Below the pieces are notes generated by a model. It did no database searches, was not told the DNA's origin, and saw only the letters and a program-made list of their open reading frames with translations. A program made the position numbers and the translations under genes. A stretch of 64,000 nucleotides of DNA from Catenaria anguillulae PL171 (lineage: Eukaryota; Blastocladiomycota; Blastocladiomycetes; Blastocladiales; Catenariaceae): contig MCFL01000076.1 of NCBI GenBank assembly GCA_002102555.1, positions 47,348-111,347 of the forward strand. Direction: 5' to 3'. Below, piece by piece: positions 24,406 through 35,279 of this stretch (positions are counted from its first letter, which is position 1; every line of letters starts with the position of its first letter).

Positions 24406-24933
24406 CTTTTTTCTCCCATTTTCGTGCACTGTATACATATTTACTCTCTGCCTACCGCCAGTTGGTCGCTCTTTGTGCTGCAGTACGAGGACGGTGTGGA
24501 TGTGTTCCAGGCTTCCAGCCTGCGCTTGGCAGTCGGTTGGTTGATCAGTGAAACATGGGAATGGCGAGACAAAGAAACCAGTGACTTTGGACATGGCGCC
24601 ATCACGCATGCGGTGGGCGTGTTTTGCCGCCCATTCCCACGACCATCACAGCGACGATATGCCGCGGTCGCTGCCAAGCTGTAAGCTGTGGGCCAACAAG
24701 AACTGTCAGCGAAGGTATAAAGACGAATGACCCGCCCCATGTGGACACAAACCTGACCTGGACCTGGACTCATGCCAATGCCACTGACGAGACGATACAT
24801 AGCTCGAGTTCATCTAGTTCAGTTCAAACCACTGCGGACATAAAAATACATGCACACTGCAGCAACAATAGGTCGACAACAGACTCCCCTTTGGCGCATA
24901 TGACCCTCCACATCTTGTCCACACGCACCCAGC
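24006..24933. other. 3' region of KCH gene and promoter of MFS gene
   Basis: T-rich sequence follows the KCH stop and includes a 31-base T tract. The second half should hold the promoter of the transporter. No additional gene was recognised. Confidence 0.5.
24375..24405. repeat. Poly-T homopolymer tract
   Basis: 31 consecutive T residues in the spacer downstream of the KCH gene. It is either a genomic simple repeat or an assembly-length-uncertain tract. Confidence 0.9.
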
Positions 24934-26593
24934 ATGTCCGACACGATCACGACCGAGCAACCACCTAGTGGCGCCATGGCTGCGCAACCCGCAACCGCCA
25001 CCGTGCGCGGCCGGCACGACTCGCTCGTTTCGCTCGACGATGCGGCCAAGTCATCCGAGCACTTGCCCACCGTTGAGCCAGGCATGCCCTGGCCAGGGAT
25101 CCTGACCGTGTCGCTCGTCATGTTCACCAACGCCTACCTCTTCTCCTTCATCTTCCCTTACATGTCACCGCTTGTCACACACCTCATGCCCACGTCACCG
25201 CCCACGGCCCCGACGCACGGCACACTCACGGGCTGGCTCACGTCGGCCATGATGCTCGGCGGACTCGTTTCGGCATACCCATGGGGTGCCGTGTCGGATC
25301 GCATTGGTCGGCGACCCGCAATGCTCTTGGGCATGTGGATGACGCCGTTGGCAGTGGTGGCGTTTGGGTTTGCGGGAACGTACGCTCAGGTGGTGGTGTG
25401 GCGCGCCGTGTTGGGGGTCACGAGTGGGGTCGTGAGCGTGTGTCGGGCCCAGATGGGCGAGTTGTGTAAGGGGGCAAGGGCAAGGGCCAGAGGGTTTGGT
25501 GTGTTGGTGGGCATGTGGAAGGCGGGTATGGTGGTGGGGCCCGCGGTGGGTGGGGGGTTGGCGGGCAAGGGGTGGCAAGAGCGGCCGTTTGCGCTTGTAG
25601 GTGTTGTTGGTACGTTTACGGGACTGGAGACTTTGCGAGCTGACTTGCCTGAATCTGACCAAATGGATTGACATTCTTTTGTAGGTGCTGGCATTACGCT
25701 TGTGTGCTCGCTCGCCATTCTGCTATGGCTGCCCGAAACTCGAAACTCGCCCACCTCTTCGAAGCTACCCCTGGTCATTCGCCAACCTCTCCTCGGCTCG
25801 TCAACTCCCACCAGCAGTTCGGCATACTCGCTCACGCCCACTTCGGATCATGATCAAGATTCTGACCCGCCAACCCCGCTGCGCACCCTCCTATCCACTC
25901 GCCCAATCCTCGCCTCGCTTCTCATGTACACGTGCGTCGCGGCCCTTGAAATCGCCTACCTTGTATCCACTGCCTTGTGGTCGCAACTCCCGACTGGCAC
26001 ACTGCGCCTAACGTCGGCCCAACTCGGGCTCATCACATCCACGGCGGGCATTGCCACGCTCGTGTACCAATTGTTTGTGTACCCACTCATCAGTACGCAC
26101 TTGCACCCGCTGTCGCCGCTGTCGGCGTTTCGCACCGCCATTCTGATCGCGTGTGCCGTATACCTTGTGACACCTTGGGTGGCGAGCAAGTGGGCGCTCG
26201 GGTTGCTGTTGAGCGTAGCAGGGATGGCCATGGCGACGGGATTCACGAGCGTGTTTGTGATCATGGCGAATGTCACGAAACGGGATATGGATAAGGGCGC
26301 GGTGGATGGTGTGGGGCAAGGTATGGCGAGTGCAGCGAGGATTGTGGTGCCTGTGCTGGTACGTTCGTTTATCTTTAATGGTTGTTTTTGTTGAGTTGGA
26401 GCTGACAATGGCCTGGGGCTGTGTAAATATGTAGAGCGGAGCACTGTTTAGCACGTCGGTGGCCATGGAGCAAGGCGGAAACAGTGCAGGCGGCGTGGGA
26501 ACCGGGTTGGTGTTTTATGTGACGGCGGTTGTGGGCGTCGGGTTGATTTGTGGGTCGTTTGCGGTCACGAGAGATGAGGCGAATGCGAATTGA
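24934..26593 (+). CDS. Major facilitator superfamily transporter (ZIFL/tetracycline-type)
   Basis: Three exons, 24934..25609, 25685..26358 and 26435..26593; introns of 75 and 76 bp both have donor GTACGT and acceptor GTAG. 502 residues. About 12 hydrophobic helices are visible. The MFS signature between helices 2 and 3 is GAVSDRIGRRPAMLLG at about residue 117. Helices 4-5 contain RAVLGVTSGVVSVCRAQMGE and KAGMVVGPAVGGGLAG, resembling the zinc-induced-facilitator-like group. A Ser/Thr/Asp-rich loop with PTSDHDQDSD lies in the middle of the protein. The last exon (SGALFSTSV...) supplies the final helix. Substrate cannot be inferred from sequence. Confidence 0.9.
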
Positions 26594-27019
26594 AATGAGT
26601 ACATGCTGCCCGTCCAGTAGTGGAATGGAAACAACATTCTGCATTGATAACGGGAAATCGTAGGTACATAATTGAGGTCAACTGGATGATAGGACGACTC
26701 AATGGTAGCGCTTCTCTCCCAGAGTCTCACTTCGTCGATTCCATACATGGCGACTTGAACCATCGCCGGAGCAAAATAGTACTTACATATGTGTGTGGGT
26801 GTGTGCATCACGTTTGCATCAAGAGGTGTAAATACGGAAAGGATGGACCGAAACAAAAGCAGATTGAATGAAACACCAAGAAGCGCTTCAGCCAACTACC
26901 ATGTAAGTCCTCCAACTCAACACAATGTATCCAAGTTACTTGTACCTTGGCACGGGCGTAGCAGTCGGGTTCTGTTGCTTTGTAATAGTCCGTATCAATT
27001 TGTGATAGACAACCAAAAA
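26594..27019. other. Intergenic
   Basis: Region between the MFS stop and the transposase remnant. No supported feature was seen. Confidence 0.4.
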
Positions 27020-27720
27020 AATCACTCATCGTCATCTTCATCAGACTGCCCTTCAAATTCCCATTCGTCATCTGATCCCTCAACTTCGGAACCAGAGTCC
27101 GCTTGGACAATCTCATCATTCACGGTCTCGCATACATATCTGCTCGGTAAACAGGCTCGTGCCGGCGGCATTTTTGGAGAGGATTGTCCGAAACCGGGCC
27201 GACAGCTTGGCGCCATCATAATGCTGCAGGTTGGCCAATCCTGTTGCCGGAAACGATTAGTGCACCCAACCTGTTGGAATTGTATCCGATGCCTTGACGA
27301 CCCACTCGCACACTTGTTCGTATGGGGGCCGACCGACATCCTTTGGCAACTTGGTCTTGCACTGCTAGTCGAACCACTGGGACCACCTGGAGAGTTTTGA
27401 GAGTGCAACAGTGAGAAAGGTGATGACAAATGATGCCGCATGTCGGGCATGCGTACAAGTCACGCATTGCGCTGTTGAACGGCCGGTTGATCGAGACGTC
27501 CATGGGTTGCGTGACCGATGTCATGTTGGGAGGGAGAAGGCTTGGGCGGATATCATTGTCCACCATGTTGTCGAGAGTGCGCTCGAGCGTGTGCGAGGCG
27601 TGCCCATCCATGACAACAGTTGTTTGGCAATCATGTTCATCCCGCACGAGAGCAGAGTGGCGAGCAAGGACGTGGGTGGTGTAGCTTGTCATGAGCTCGG
27701 TCGTCATGGTACCTTTCCCG
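27020..27720 (-). pseudogene. Decayed pogo/Tigger-type DDE transposase
   Basis: On the minus strand, 27707 downward encodes VVMDGHASHTLERTLDNMV and LLPPNMTSVTQPMDVSINRP, the second-Asp and LPP...T..QP(L/M)D blocks of pogo/Tigger/jerky transposases. Farther down, another frame continues with KLPKDVGRPPYEQVCEWVV, which fits the region after the catalytic core. That frame is interrupted by TAG and TAA codons, and an acidic tail (VEGSDDEWEFEGQSDEDDDE near 27022-27080), typical of these proteins, lies in yet another frame. An intron with donor GTGACT and acceptor CTCCAG may explain one frame change but not the stops. The N-terminal DNA-binding half was not found. No clear terminal inverted repeats were seen. 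Confidence 0.75.
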
Positions 27721-27991
27721 TAAACCGTGAACGGTCTGCCTTGCTCGTGGCTCCGACGTCACCTTGCAAGCGCTGGGTCCTTTCGCCTCTTTGGCGGCCT
27801 TGAGCTCGACTTCCTCCACGGCGGGTTTGACCTTGAGCTGGACCAGGTCGGCACCAATGACGCCAAACTCGACAGGACGGTGGACTGGCGGCCGCATCGA
27901 CCGGCTTGGTTCCGGTATTGCTGCCCGTGCACTTGCTCTTGATCCTGAAGGGGCCCCAGCAGATCACAAAACCGGGCCAGGTTGCGGCCGC

Positions 27992-29179
27992 CTACGATGA
28001 CGATGATGGTGATGATGGCGACGGCAGCAGCAGCGAGCAGGCGGAATCGGCCGACTGTGGCAACGTGACGGCCGCGTCCACGCCAGAGTCGCCCGTCTTG
28101 TCCTGCTTGACCCCCTCGGCACACAAAGAGCCGTCGCACTCAATAGACATACCCGCGATCCCGGCACACAACTCGTCCACAACCGAAGCATTCACAGGCG
28201 TCGTATACTCTTGGGCGACCAGCTCCAAGACCTTGGCTGCCTCCCACTCTGCCCTCATCTTGTCCTTGTCATCGTTGGCCTTGATCATGGCCCAGCGCAA
28301 ATCGCGCACCACGGCCTCCCGCCCCAAGAGCTCCTTCTTGAGCGCCACCACATCCGCCGCCTGTGCCAAGAGCCGCTCCTCGATCCACGACACCCAGCCA
28401 ATGTACGTGTACGACTTGCACTTGAAGTCGTCAAACTCGGCACGCACGGCTTGCTCTCGCGCAACGGCAAGCTTGACCTGGTCGCGCTTCTTGCGCTCAT
28501 ACTCCTTGGCCTTGCACGCAACCTTGGCGGCGTACCGGTCCCACCTGCGCTGTGCACGGTCCAGGGTCGCGTTCACCTGGGATTCCTTGGCGTGCACGGC
28601 CGCCGTCAGCTCGGAAATGGCGTGCTCGTGTGCCTTGTTGGCCGTTTCGAGCGCGTGAATCTTGGCCGATGCGGCGGCACACTCGGCCTTGGCGAGGGCC
28701 AATTTGTCGACAACACCGCCAAACTCGATGTGGTGGTGGGCGGCGGCCGACTTGAGCTGGTCGATTTCGGCGCGAAGGGACGATTCGGTGGCCGCGCGTG
28801 CTGCCAGATCCGCTTCGAGCAAGCACAGGCGTAGCTTGGTGGCCGCTTGGGCAAGCACTTGTTGGGTGTACTTTTCGGCGAGCGACAAGGCGTGCAATGC
28901 GGGCGGCGTGCACTTGAAGAGGACGAGATCGGGTTGAGTGTGGTGGATGTTGTTGACGGCCGCCGGCGTAGTCCTTGGCAGGGTTGAGAGTGGGGTGCCC
29001 GTGCCATTGCCATTGCCCAATACGCGAAGGAAGAAAGCAAATGAAGCGGAAAACATGAAAATGGCGGTAGGAAACATGATCAAGAAACGGAGAGAAACAA
29101 GCGGAACTTGGGCACATACAAAGTACAAGAACAAGATGGCGGAGAGCAAAAGGAAGGAAACGAGGTTGAAGTGGGTCAT
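27992..29179 (-). CDS. Membrane-anchored coiled-coil protein of unknown function
   Basis: 395 residues, intronless, starting at the first true ATG (MTHFNLVSF); the frame extends upstream without ATG. Two hydrophobic segments lie close to the N-terminus (LLLSAILFLYFVCA, and FPTAIFMFSASFAFFLRVL at about residues 33-52). Residues about 95-340 form a long Ala/Glu/Lys-rich coiled coil (AEKYTQQVLAQAATKL, then repeated heptads), interrupted by YIGWVSWIEERLLAQ. The Ser/Pro tail ends in a run of serines. I do not recognise the family. A broken relative seems to be present at 31603-32350, which supports this being a real gene family. The convergent transposase remnant begins about 270 bp beyond its stop. 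Confidence 0.65.
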   Translation of the reverse strand: MTHFNLVSFLLLSAILFLYFVCAQVPLVSLRFLIMFPTAIFMFSASFAFFLRVLGNGNGTGTPLSTLPRTTPAAVNNIHHTQPDLVLFKCTPPALHALSLAEKYTQQVLAQAATKLRLCLLEADLAARAATESSLRAEIDQLKSAAAHHHIEFGGVVDKLALAKAECAAASAKIHALETANKAHEHAISELTAAVHAKESQVNATLDRAQRRWDRYAAKVACKAKEYERKKRDQVKLAVAREQAVRAEFDDFKCKSYTYIGWVSWIEERLLAQAADVVALKKELLGREAVVRDLRWAMIKANDDKDKMRAEWEAAKVLELVAQEYTTPVNASVVDELCAGIAGMSIECDGSLCAEGVKQDKTGDSGVDAAVTLPQSADSACSLLLPSPSSPSSSS

Positions 29180-31602
29180 TTTTTTCGTTGGTGTTCGAGA
29201 ATTGTGGGCGGTAGCGAAGTGGAAGAGACGCGAAGCGTGTAGGTGGATAGATGGCGCGAGGCGCAAGAAGGATGGGTTGAAATAATCGTGGGGAGAAGGG
29301 AGAGGTGGTAGGTTGAAAACCAGCAAGGATTGCGGGCGAAGAAAAGCCGTAGGTGGGTTGAGGTGGGTGGATGGATGCGGATACGGGTGAGTTTGGGAAC
29401 GCGCGTATAAGGCAATGAGCTGTTGTAAGGCAACGGGAAAGAATCAGAAATGGGAGAGAGAGAGAATGGGCGAGGGTCGGCGTGGGAATTTAACGAGGTG
29501 GGAACTCGTCTCGAGCAGGATCGAGGTGCCGTTATCGGTCGTGCGGAGTACGGCGGCACGTGATGAAAGGGTTCATGAGCGGGTCAAGTCGTCATCCTTT
29601 TTGATTTTCGTTCGTGCTGGTCATGCAAAAGCGGGTTCGCAAGAAAAGACGCGTGTCGTGTGGTCAAGGGCTGTCGATCATTTTGCGAGATCTAGGAAAG
29701 GCAGCCGCCAAGAGAGTGGTGAGTGCGACAACGTGAAAAATATCCGGCCATGGGAAACACGACTGGTCAAGACCGGATGAAACAGAAACAGTACAGAATG
29801 AATTCCATGACTGAACTTCCAGCAGAACACCTGGCAATGTGTGACCCGATCCACCATGACCCCGGCACCGCGCCTTGATGCCGGCCATACCCTCAAACCA
29901 GTCTCACCGATAGTAACGATGCAGTCCCACCCACCCGTTTCATTGCAGGCCCTCTACACCGGCTTGTCTTTCATCGAGGTCGCCGTGGCCATTGCCACCG
30001 CCCGCAGCGGTGGTTGCGCCCAAGGGCTCGCACGATTTACGATTTCAGCCGGCCTTGTACTGCCGTCTCGCTCGAGGCAGCCATGACCAATATCGCAAGA
30101 CGTGAGCAACTCTACGAGTCACGCGCGGCTTTGTGCGGGAGCGGAATGCGGCAGGAGGGGGCAATTCATACATCCAAGGTATTGGCATGCGCCGCCGGAA
30201 CAAAAAGCCCAAGGGGGCCTAAAGGATGCTTGGCTGTTGTATGTGGAATGAGTGAGGAACAGCCACTTGTCCACTTGTCTGGGTCGTGATTGGCGGGCAC
30301 GGCGGAGGGCGCGGGTAAGCGACGAAGCGGCGGCGCCGCAGAAAGTGATTCACTCACTTTGCGGATTCCCGGGCGGGTTTGCGCAAAGTTTTCACCTAAC
30401 GATTCTTCTTCGAGCTGTGCATGGCTTTCGCTTTGCTCAAATCGTTGCTGTGCTGTGCGATCATCAAGACATGACGGTGAGACCGTTTTTTGGAATGATT
30501 CAGCGGCGCGATCGGCGGCCTTCAATGCTCGTGGCACTCCAAGTCTGCGCACTACGCCTCGCTCTCTGCCAGGTGCCACCACGCTGCCACGTGCCCGACC
30601 ACGGGTGCTGGATGCGGCAATCAACAGATGGCCATGTACATTCTCGACTCACGCGCGATCATTAGCGTACGAGGGCACAACTTGAAGGCAACGACACTTT
30701 CAGGTTTGACCCCCGTGGCCTTTCGTCGATGTCGACCATGCCCTGCGAGTGTATGGAATTGCGTCGCTATGCCGTGGCGCGTTCCTGGATGAACCCGCCT
30801 ATGCTGGGACCTCAGGGCAACGCCCATTACTTCAACTGCATGGCTGGAACCGTCTACGTTGACGGCACACGGTTTTCGATCAACATTCAGTCAAGGCATC
30901 AACCGTCGCAAATCAACTTCTTTGGCGTCATTTTCAATTCAAACGATCCCGATAGCACCACCGCGATCTTAAAGATGGAGGTTATCTTGGCAAGTGACTA
31001 TCGTGACGGAAGTTGCTCAGATTGCGATGCCCAGGTCCGTTTGACTTGTCCATGAACAATCGTGCGTACGGCTCTTAAATGTTTAGAACGAAATTCGTCG
31101 ACACTGGGGACTATCTGCTCGTCGACGCCGTTCTCCGATTCGGTCAATTTTGCACAACCTGGGCAGCCATCGCGTCAATCCTCGGCACGCTTTAGAACAT
31201 TGGCGCATCGAATCGCGGCCTTTCCCTGCTCGAGTCGCGCCAAGTCACGGCCGTGATGGGCACATCCATCTGGCTATGGTACTGAGCCAGATTCACGAGC
31301 TCGAGGCTGCGTCGTCTCGTTGTTGATCAAGATTATTGAAGGGGGAGTGGCTGGGCGAAGCGACCCGAGCTAATGGCAGACAAGTACGACCTGAGCGATA
31401 TGATGGTGGCGATCCGTGCAGGTTGGCACGTGTGCAAGCGTTTTCAGCCCGGCCATGGCACACGAGCAGGAAGTCTATGGCCCGTCTGGAGGAGACTTGT
31501 GAGCGAGTCGGCACTGATAGGAGCAGTCTCTTTGGGTTTGTGATCGATTGCATCACATTGCTTCACATTCTTTATTGTATTGTCATCGTTCTTGTACATG
31601 TC
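29180..31602. other. Gene-poor region
   Basis: 2.4 kb with only short, compositionally mixed frames. It contains the promoter of the coiled-coil gene. One 108-codon plus-strand frame within it (30729-31055) is listed separately. No RNA gene or repeat was identified. Confidence 0.4.
30729..31055 (+). CDS. Hypothetical small protein (weakly supported)
   Basis: An ATG-started frame of 108 codons, with several cysteines (MPCECMELR, FNCMAG, DGSCSDCDAQVRLTC) and a beta-strand-like central part (GTVYVDGTRFSINIQ). No homology recognised and no intron evidence. It may be a chance frame or one exon of a decayed gene. Confidence 0.2.
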   Translation: MSTMPCECMELRRYAVARSWMNPPMLGPQGNAHYFNCMAGTVYVDGTRFSINIQSRHQPSQINFFGVIFNSNDPDSTTAILKMEVILASDYRDGSCSDCDAQVRLTCP

Positions 31603-32350
31603 TCAATTCTCAACAGTTGGGTGACGCCAAAGACTGCCATCGTCACGGTCGCGGCAAATGGGAATGTATATGAATGAACGTCGCGATCCGACATGGCCAT
31701 GAATCGACAACTCTTGTTCCAGCACCGCAATCCAGGTCTGATGGCCTGCCTCTTGCTCAGCATACGCTTCCATGCCCATCTGCGCCATTTCGCGCTCAGC
31801 CACCATCACGTCCTTGGCCTCGGTCGCGGCGAGCTTGGCCTTCCGGACCTTGTTGATGGTCACGATACACTCCTTGAGCTTGGTTATCTTGCCCTCGGCC
31901 TTCTCGGCGTGCACGACTATGGCCCTGCACACGCAACGTTTGCCTCTGCCGCCTGCGCGATGATTGCTTCATCCAACTTGACCTTCATGTTCCTGACGCC
32001 CTGACAATGATTTGCGCGCGACAGCGCCAACTCGCTCTTGGCAAGGTCCAGGTTCGCCCAACATGGCGGTGACGTAATACTTGTACTTACGGCTTCCGGA
32101 CTTTGTTTCAACCCTCGATCAAGCCCACCGCCTGGGCCGCGGCACGCTCGGCGCATGCGTCGGCCGCGACGCACGAATCGTGTTGCACCGTTTGGTCCGC
32201 CCCTGTGCCTCCTTGACCTCCTCGGGCAACCGACCCATCTCTACAAATGCTCCTTGACCTTGCTCGTCACCTTCAGCTCGTCTTCGCTGCGCGCCTGAGT
32301 GTCGTCTTCTTTCGGCGCCTTGACCCACGAACCGGCATGAACTTGGCTAC
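31603..32350 (-). pseudogene. Decayed coiled-coil gene, relative of the 27992-29179 protein
   Basis: Three minus-strand frames together show a coiled-coil protein broken by frameshifts. Pieces are KAPKEDDTQARSEDELKV (about 32335-32280), LDLAKSELALSRANH through KLDEAIIAQAAEANVACAG (about 32050-31920), and AEKAEGKITKLKECIVTINK through HQTWIAVLEQEL (31910-31700). The last piece parallels the YIGWVSWIEERL segment of the intact protein. Changes of frame occur near 31920 and in 32050-32280. No membrane anchor was found at the 5' end. Confidence 0.45.
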
Positions 32351-32449
32351 CAGATTCCGTGGTTGTGGTTTGAGTGCAAGTCAACATGGTCTTCAGGCGA
32401 GAATCGTAGATACGGGCAGCTTTGGGAGTCGACCGTGCTGAGGTTCAGG

Positions 32450-32905
32450 TGGAACAAATCGGGGTCCGGACACAATCAGGCTCTGCGGGCAAGGTGCGCA
32501 TGGGAGTGCAAGCGTGCCCAAGGTCGAACCATGGCCGAACGTGACATGCGCAGACGACGAGAGGACGAGGATGTATACAGTGCCGAGTTTGGCTGTGCAA
32601 ATAGAAGAAAGCAGCATTGGCCGAGGTGAGTTTTCACAACAAATCACATGCACAAAATGAATCGAATGGCGTACGAGGAATAGCAGTAATGTGTAAAGCA
32701 AACCGACCGAAAGCCGAGGGCGACAAAAGAGCGAAAGCGGGAGCAGCGTCAAGGGCGAAAAAGAATTGCGAGCTTCGCTTGCAGAGGGGGAGGGTATTGG
32801 CCGTGCCAGTTTCCCCTCTGGCTACTGAGCGAGCGAGCTCCCGTGGCAGCGGGCGGTGGATGGCGAGATGGAGTCGTTGATGCCACAGCGGACAACATTG
32901 CGATG
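32450..32905 (-). repeat. Inverted repeat R1, left copy (pairs with 51518-51925)
   Basis: The reverse complement of this segment matches 51518-51925 over about 400 bp, with scattered substitutions and small indels; for example TTGTCCGC, then the stretch around TGGCACGGCCAATAC and GCCAATGCTGCTTTCTTC. It starts directly after kinase exon 4 of the fragment at 32897-33868. It has no coding capacity I can recognise. Confidence 0.8.
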
Positions 32906-33868
32906 ATTTGAATCAAGTGATACCGGCACTCTTCCTCGCTCAACGCTCGTTCATCAATCTGGCGTTGAAGTCTCCCAAACTCGGTGCTACGGTTTGAGGC
33001 AGACAGAAGCGTGAGTGCAACTTGAACAAAACCACAGCCGATTCAAAGAGAGCTGGGTGGCGGGGGGAAACATACAGCGGCATAAACGCAAATGCGTAAT
33101 TTCCCGCCTCGTGGTGGGCCGACAAGTGATCCTTGAGCTTGATGATGTTTTTCTGTCATGTACTATTCAAGACGTGATCGTGTGTCAGATTGTGTTGCGG
33201 TGTTGATGCTGTCGGATCCTGGACAACTTACATGATTCAACCCCTGCATAGTGGCAATTTCCATCTTGTATGCCTCTTCGGAGTAATCGTTTGTGCTTTG
33301 GTCAGTCACCTTGACTGCTAACTTGTCACCCGTTGCCATATCCTGCACCTCAAATACTGCACCAAACCCGCCCCTAGCAGCAAAAGCGAAGCAATGAGCG
33401 ATACGTCGATATGGCACAGTGTTGACAATCTGAAGCTCAAACTAGTGAAGGAGGGACTAATACGAACAGTGGAAGACTATGCTGCGAACAACCATATTGA
33501 ACTGTATTTTGGGAAGCGGGGATGCGACCCGTATTTAAGATGTGGACACATTACACGAGAGACACTTGGGGTACGAGTGGGAGGTGGGGAAACACAAGGT
33601 GGGAGAGAAAGGGGCATGGAGGGGAGAAAAACTCAATCTCGACAACAATCCGCAGCGATGCGAGGGACTGACATGACTATCCATACTCAATTGCACAATC
33701 TCAAGCAGGGCCGATCCGGGAGGGATGGAGACGTGACGTGAGACAGGGACGTCGATCACATCACGCTCCTCGATCACAAACCTTCCCAGCTTGCGTCCAA
33801 ACTTGTAGCGCTGAAGGCGAGGATTTGTCCCAACGACCTCAAGCAAGTCAAATTGGCGGTTGTGGCGT
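32897..33868 (-). pseudogene. Kinase-family fragment E: N-lobe exons 1-4 only
   Basis: Minus-strand exons homologous to the first four of the intact kinase at 45325-47238. Exon 1 (about 33868..33782) encodes FDLLEVVGTNPRLQRYKFGR; exon 2 (33373..33232) is exactly 142 nt, as in the intact gene, and encodes RGGFGAVFEVQDMATG with LAVKV; exon 3 (33152..33076) encodes NIIKLKDHLSAHHEAGNYAF; exon 4 (32986..about 32897) encodes ALSEEECRYHLIQIIA. Splice sites GTTTGT/CTAG, GTAAGT/ACAG and GTATGT/GTAG are intact and phases agree. Intron 1 is long (408 bp). After exon 4 the sequence passes into repeat R1; the HRD and DFG exons are missing, so no active kinase can be made. There is no own start codon. Confidence 0.75.
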
Positions 33869-34318
33869 CTGGAACTGGCGCGAGCAGAGGTGGCCAGTTG
33901 GTCTGTGTGCGTCGTTGGCACATTGAGCCATGGGTGATCACGCGCTTGGGCAACTGTCATCCTGATTTAACTCGACGTTCGTCATCAGTGGCGGACGCTT
34001 CTTCATGGAATTTGCAACTCAGCGTACCGCTTCCTCGGATCCTTTTCAAGCAAGCAGGCAATGAGGTCTCGCGCCTCTGGAGAAAACGACTTGAGGTTGG
34101 GCGCGCTGCGCAGGTTGAGCTTTGTTGCCATGATCCGAGCCTTGGTCGCTTCGCCGGTCTCCCAGTCGTCTGCCTTCTCGTCCCAACAGTTCCCGTGTGG
34201 CAGGAGGCCAGTGGCCATCTCATACAACGTTGCACCGACAGCCCAGGCGCATCCAGCCAAGCGTTGCGGTGCGCGTGTGCTCTTCCATGGCCTCTGCGCT
34301 GGCAATGCCGGCAAGCAA
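33869..34318 (-). pseudogene. Kinase-family fragment F: exon 6 and start of exon 7
   Basis: About 34265..34028 matches exon 6 of the intact kinase (WAVGATLYEMATGLLP, APNLKSF, DLIACLLEKDPRKR), and 33961 onward matches the beginning of exon 7 (MTVAQARDHPWLNVPTTHTD). Even the 66-bp intron between them is nearly identical to that of the intact gene, indicating a recent duplication. After LATSAR the sequence changes abruptly and continues in frame into exon 1 of fragment E. The junction at the 5' side, near 34265, abuts the unrelated frame at 34220-34855. Confidence 0.75.
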
Positions 34319-34855
34319 CTCATCGTCCGATAGCATGCTGCGTTGAGCAACCACAATGGCCTCGGCAGAGGGTGGCGCTATGCCGGCCACACAAGCAATG
34401 GATGCTGATGATGACGCTGGTGCGGGTGCGGGTGCCGGGGGAAGCGATGCCAACTCGAGGTCGGCCGGCGAGTCAAAAGTGGCGTGCAGGGGCACGGCCG
34501 TAGTGGTCGGCGACGGATTCGAGGTGGGGGACGAGGCCACCGTCGACAATGCATTCGATGCTGTCGCGCATGATGATGGTGCAGCCAGGGCAAGCAAAAC
34601 CTCGGCCGCGTCGGCGTCGGTTGCGTTCGTGGTCGAGTTGGCCGATACCAAATTCGCGCAGGAGGAAAGCGAATCGGCGCGGCGAGGAGACGTCGATAAT
34701 GGCGACGATGATGATGATGATGCCGACTTGAAGCCAGAGTCACCGGTCGTCTGCACCTTGACGATAGTAGTGTCTTGAGTGTCGGTAGCCGGGTTCGAAA
34801 TCTTGGAATGAAACACATCGCAATGATAAATGTCGTCACGAGTTTTTGCAGTCAT
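34220..34855 (-). CDS. Hypothetical Ser/Ala/Asp-rich protein, probably truncated
   Basis: A 211-residue frame starting MTAKTRDDIYHCDVFH. The body is rich in Ser, Ala, Thr and Pro with short acidic runs, and ends in SEAIVVAQRSMLSDDELLAG. The last 15 or so residues read through the kinase-fragment F junction in a non-kinase frame, so the original C-terminus has been lost. No family recognised. Low-complexity composition makes coding status uncertain. Confidence 0.35.
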   Translation of the reverse strand: MTAKTRDDIYHCDVFHSKISNPATDTQDTTIVKVQTTGDSGFKSASSSSSSPLSTSPRRADSLSSCANLVSANSTTNATDADAAEVLLALAAPSSCATASNALSTVASSPTSNPSPTTTAVPLHATFDSPADLELASLPPAPAPAPASSSASIACVAGIAPPSAEAIVVAQRSMLSDDELLAGIASAEAMEEHTRTATLGWMRLGCRCNVV

Positions 34856-35279
34856 CCGTTCTCAGTCCCCGTCGATCCAGGCGAATGCGCGCGACAAGGT
34901 TCCCCAACTGCTTTCGTCCTATGGCACCAGGGCCATGCTTCGCTGTACGTTCGGATCTGACTTGTTCCGACCGCGCTGAGGAGCAGATCGTGCACGTCTG
35001 CTTGCACCACCGGCTATACTGAGCCGGGCACCTTGACGCAACCAGGATGAGGTAAGTTGCAGGTTGGCTGTAGATCCAGGTGGAGATCGTTGGAGCGGAC
35101 GTTGCAGATGGTTGCGAAAGCACGATGTCGACCAGGCATTGTCATTTCTGACTCGTACGCAGGCGTTCCTTGTGCGGATCAATTGCTGCGGATTGGTAAT
35201 CGACCGAGTTCTGATGCTTCAGGGCACGAGCGGTCTTTTCGGATTGGCCGGCGGCGGTACGAGGAATGCGTAAGTACAT
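34856..35279. other. Unassigned sequence between kinase fragments
   Basis: Downstream of the fragment A N-lobe, where exons 3 onward would be expected. No kinase-like or other coding similarity was seen. Confidence 0.4.
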
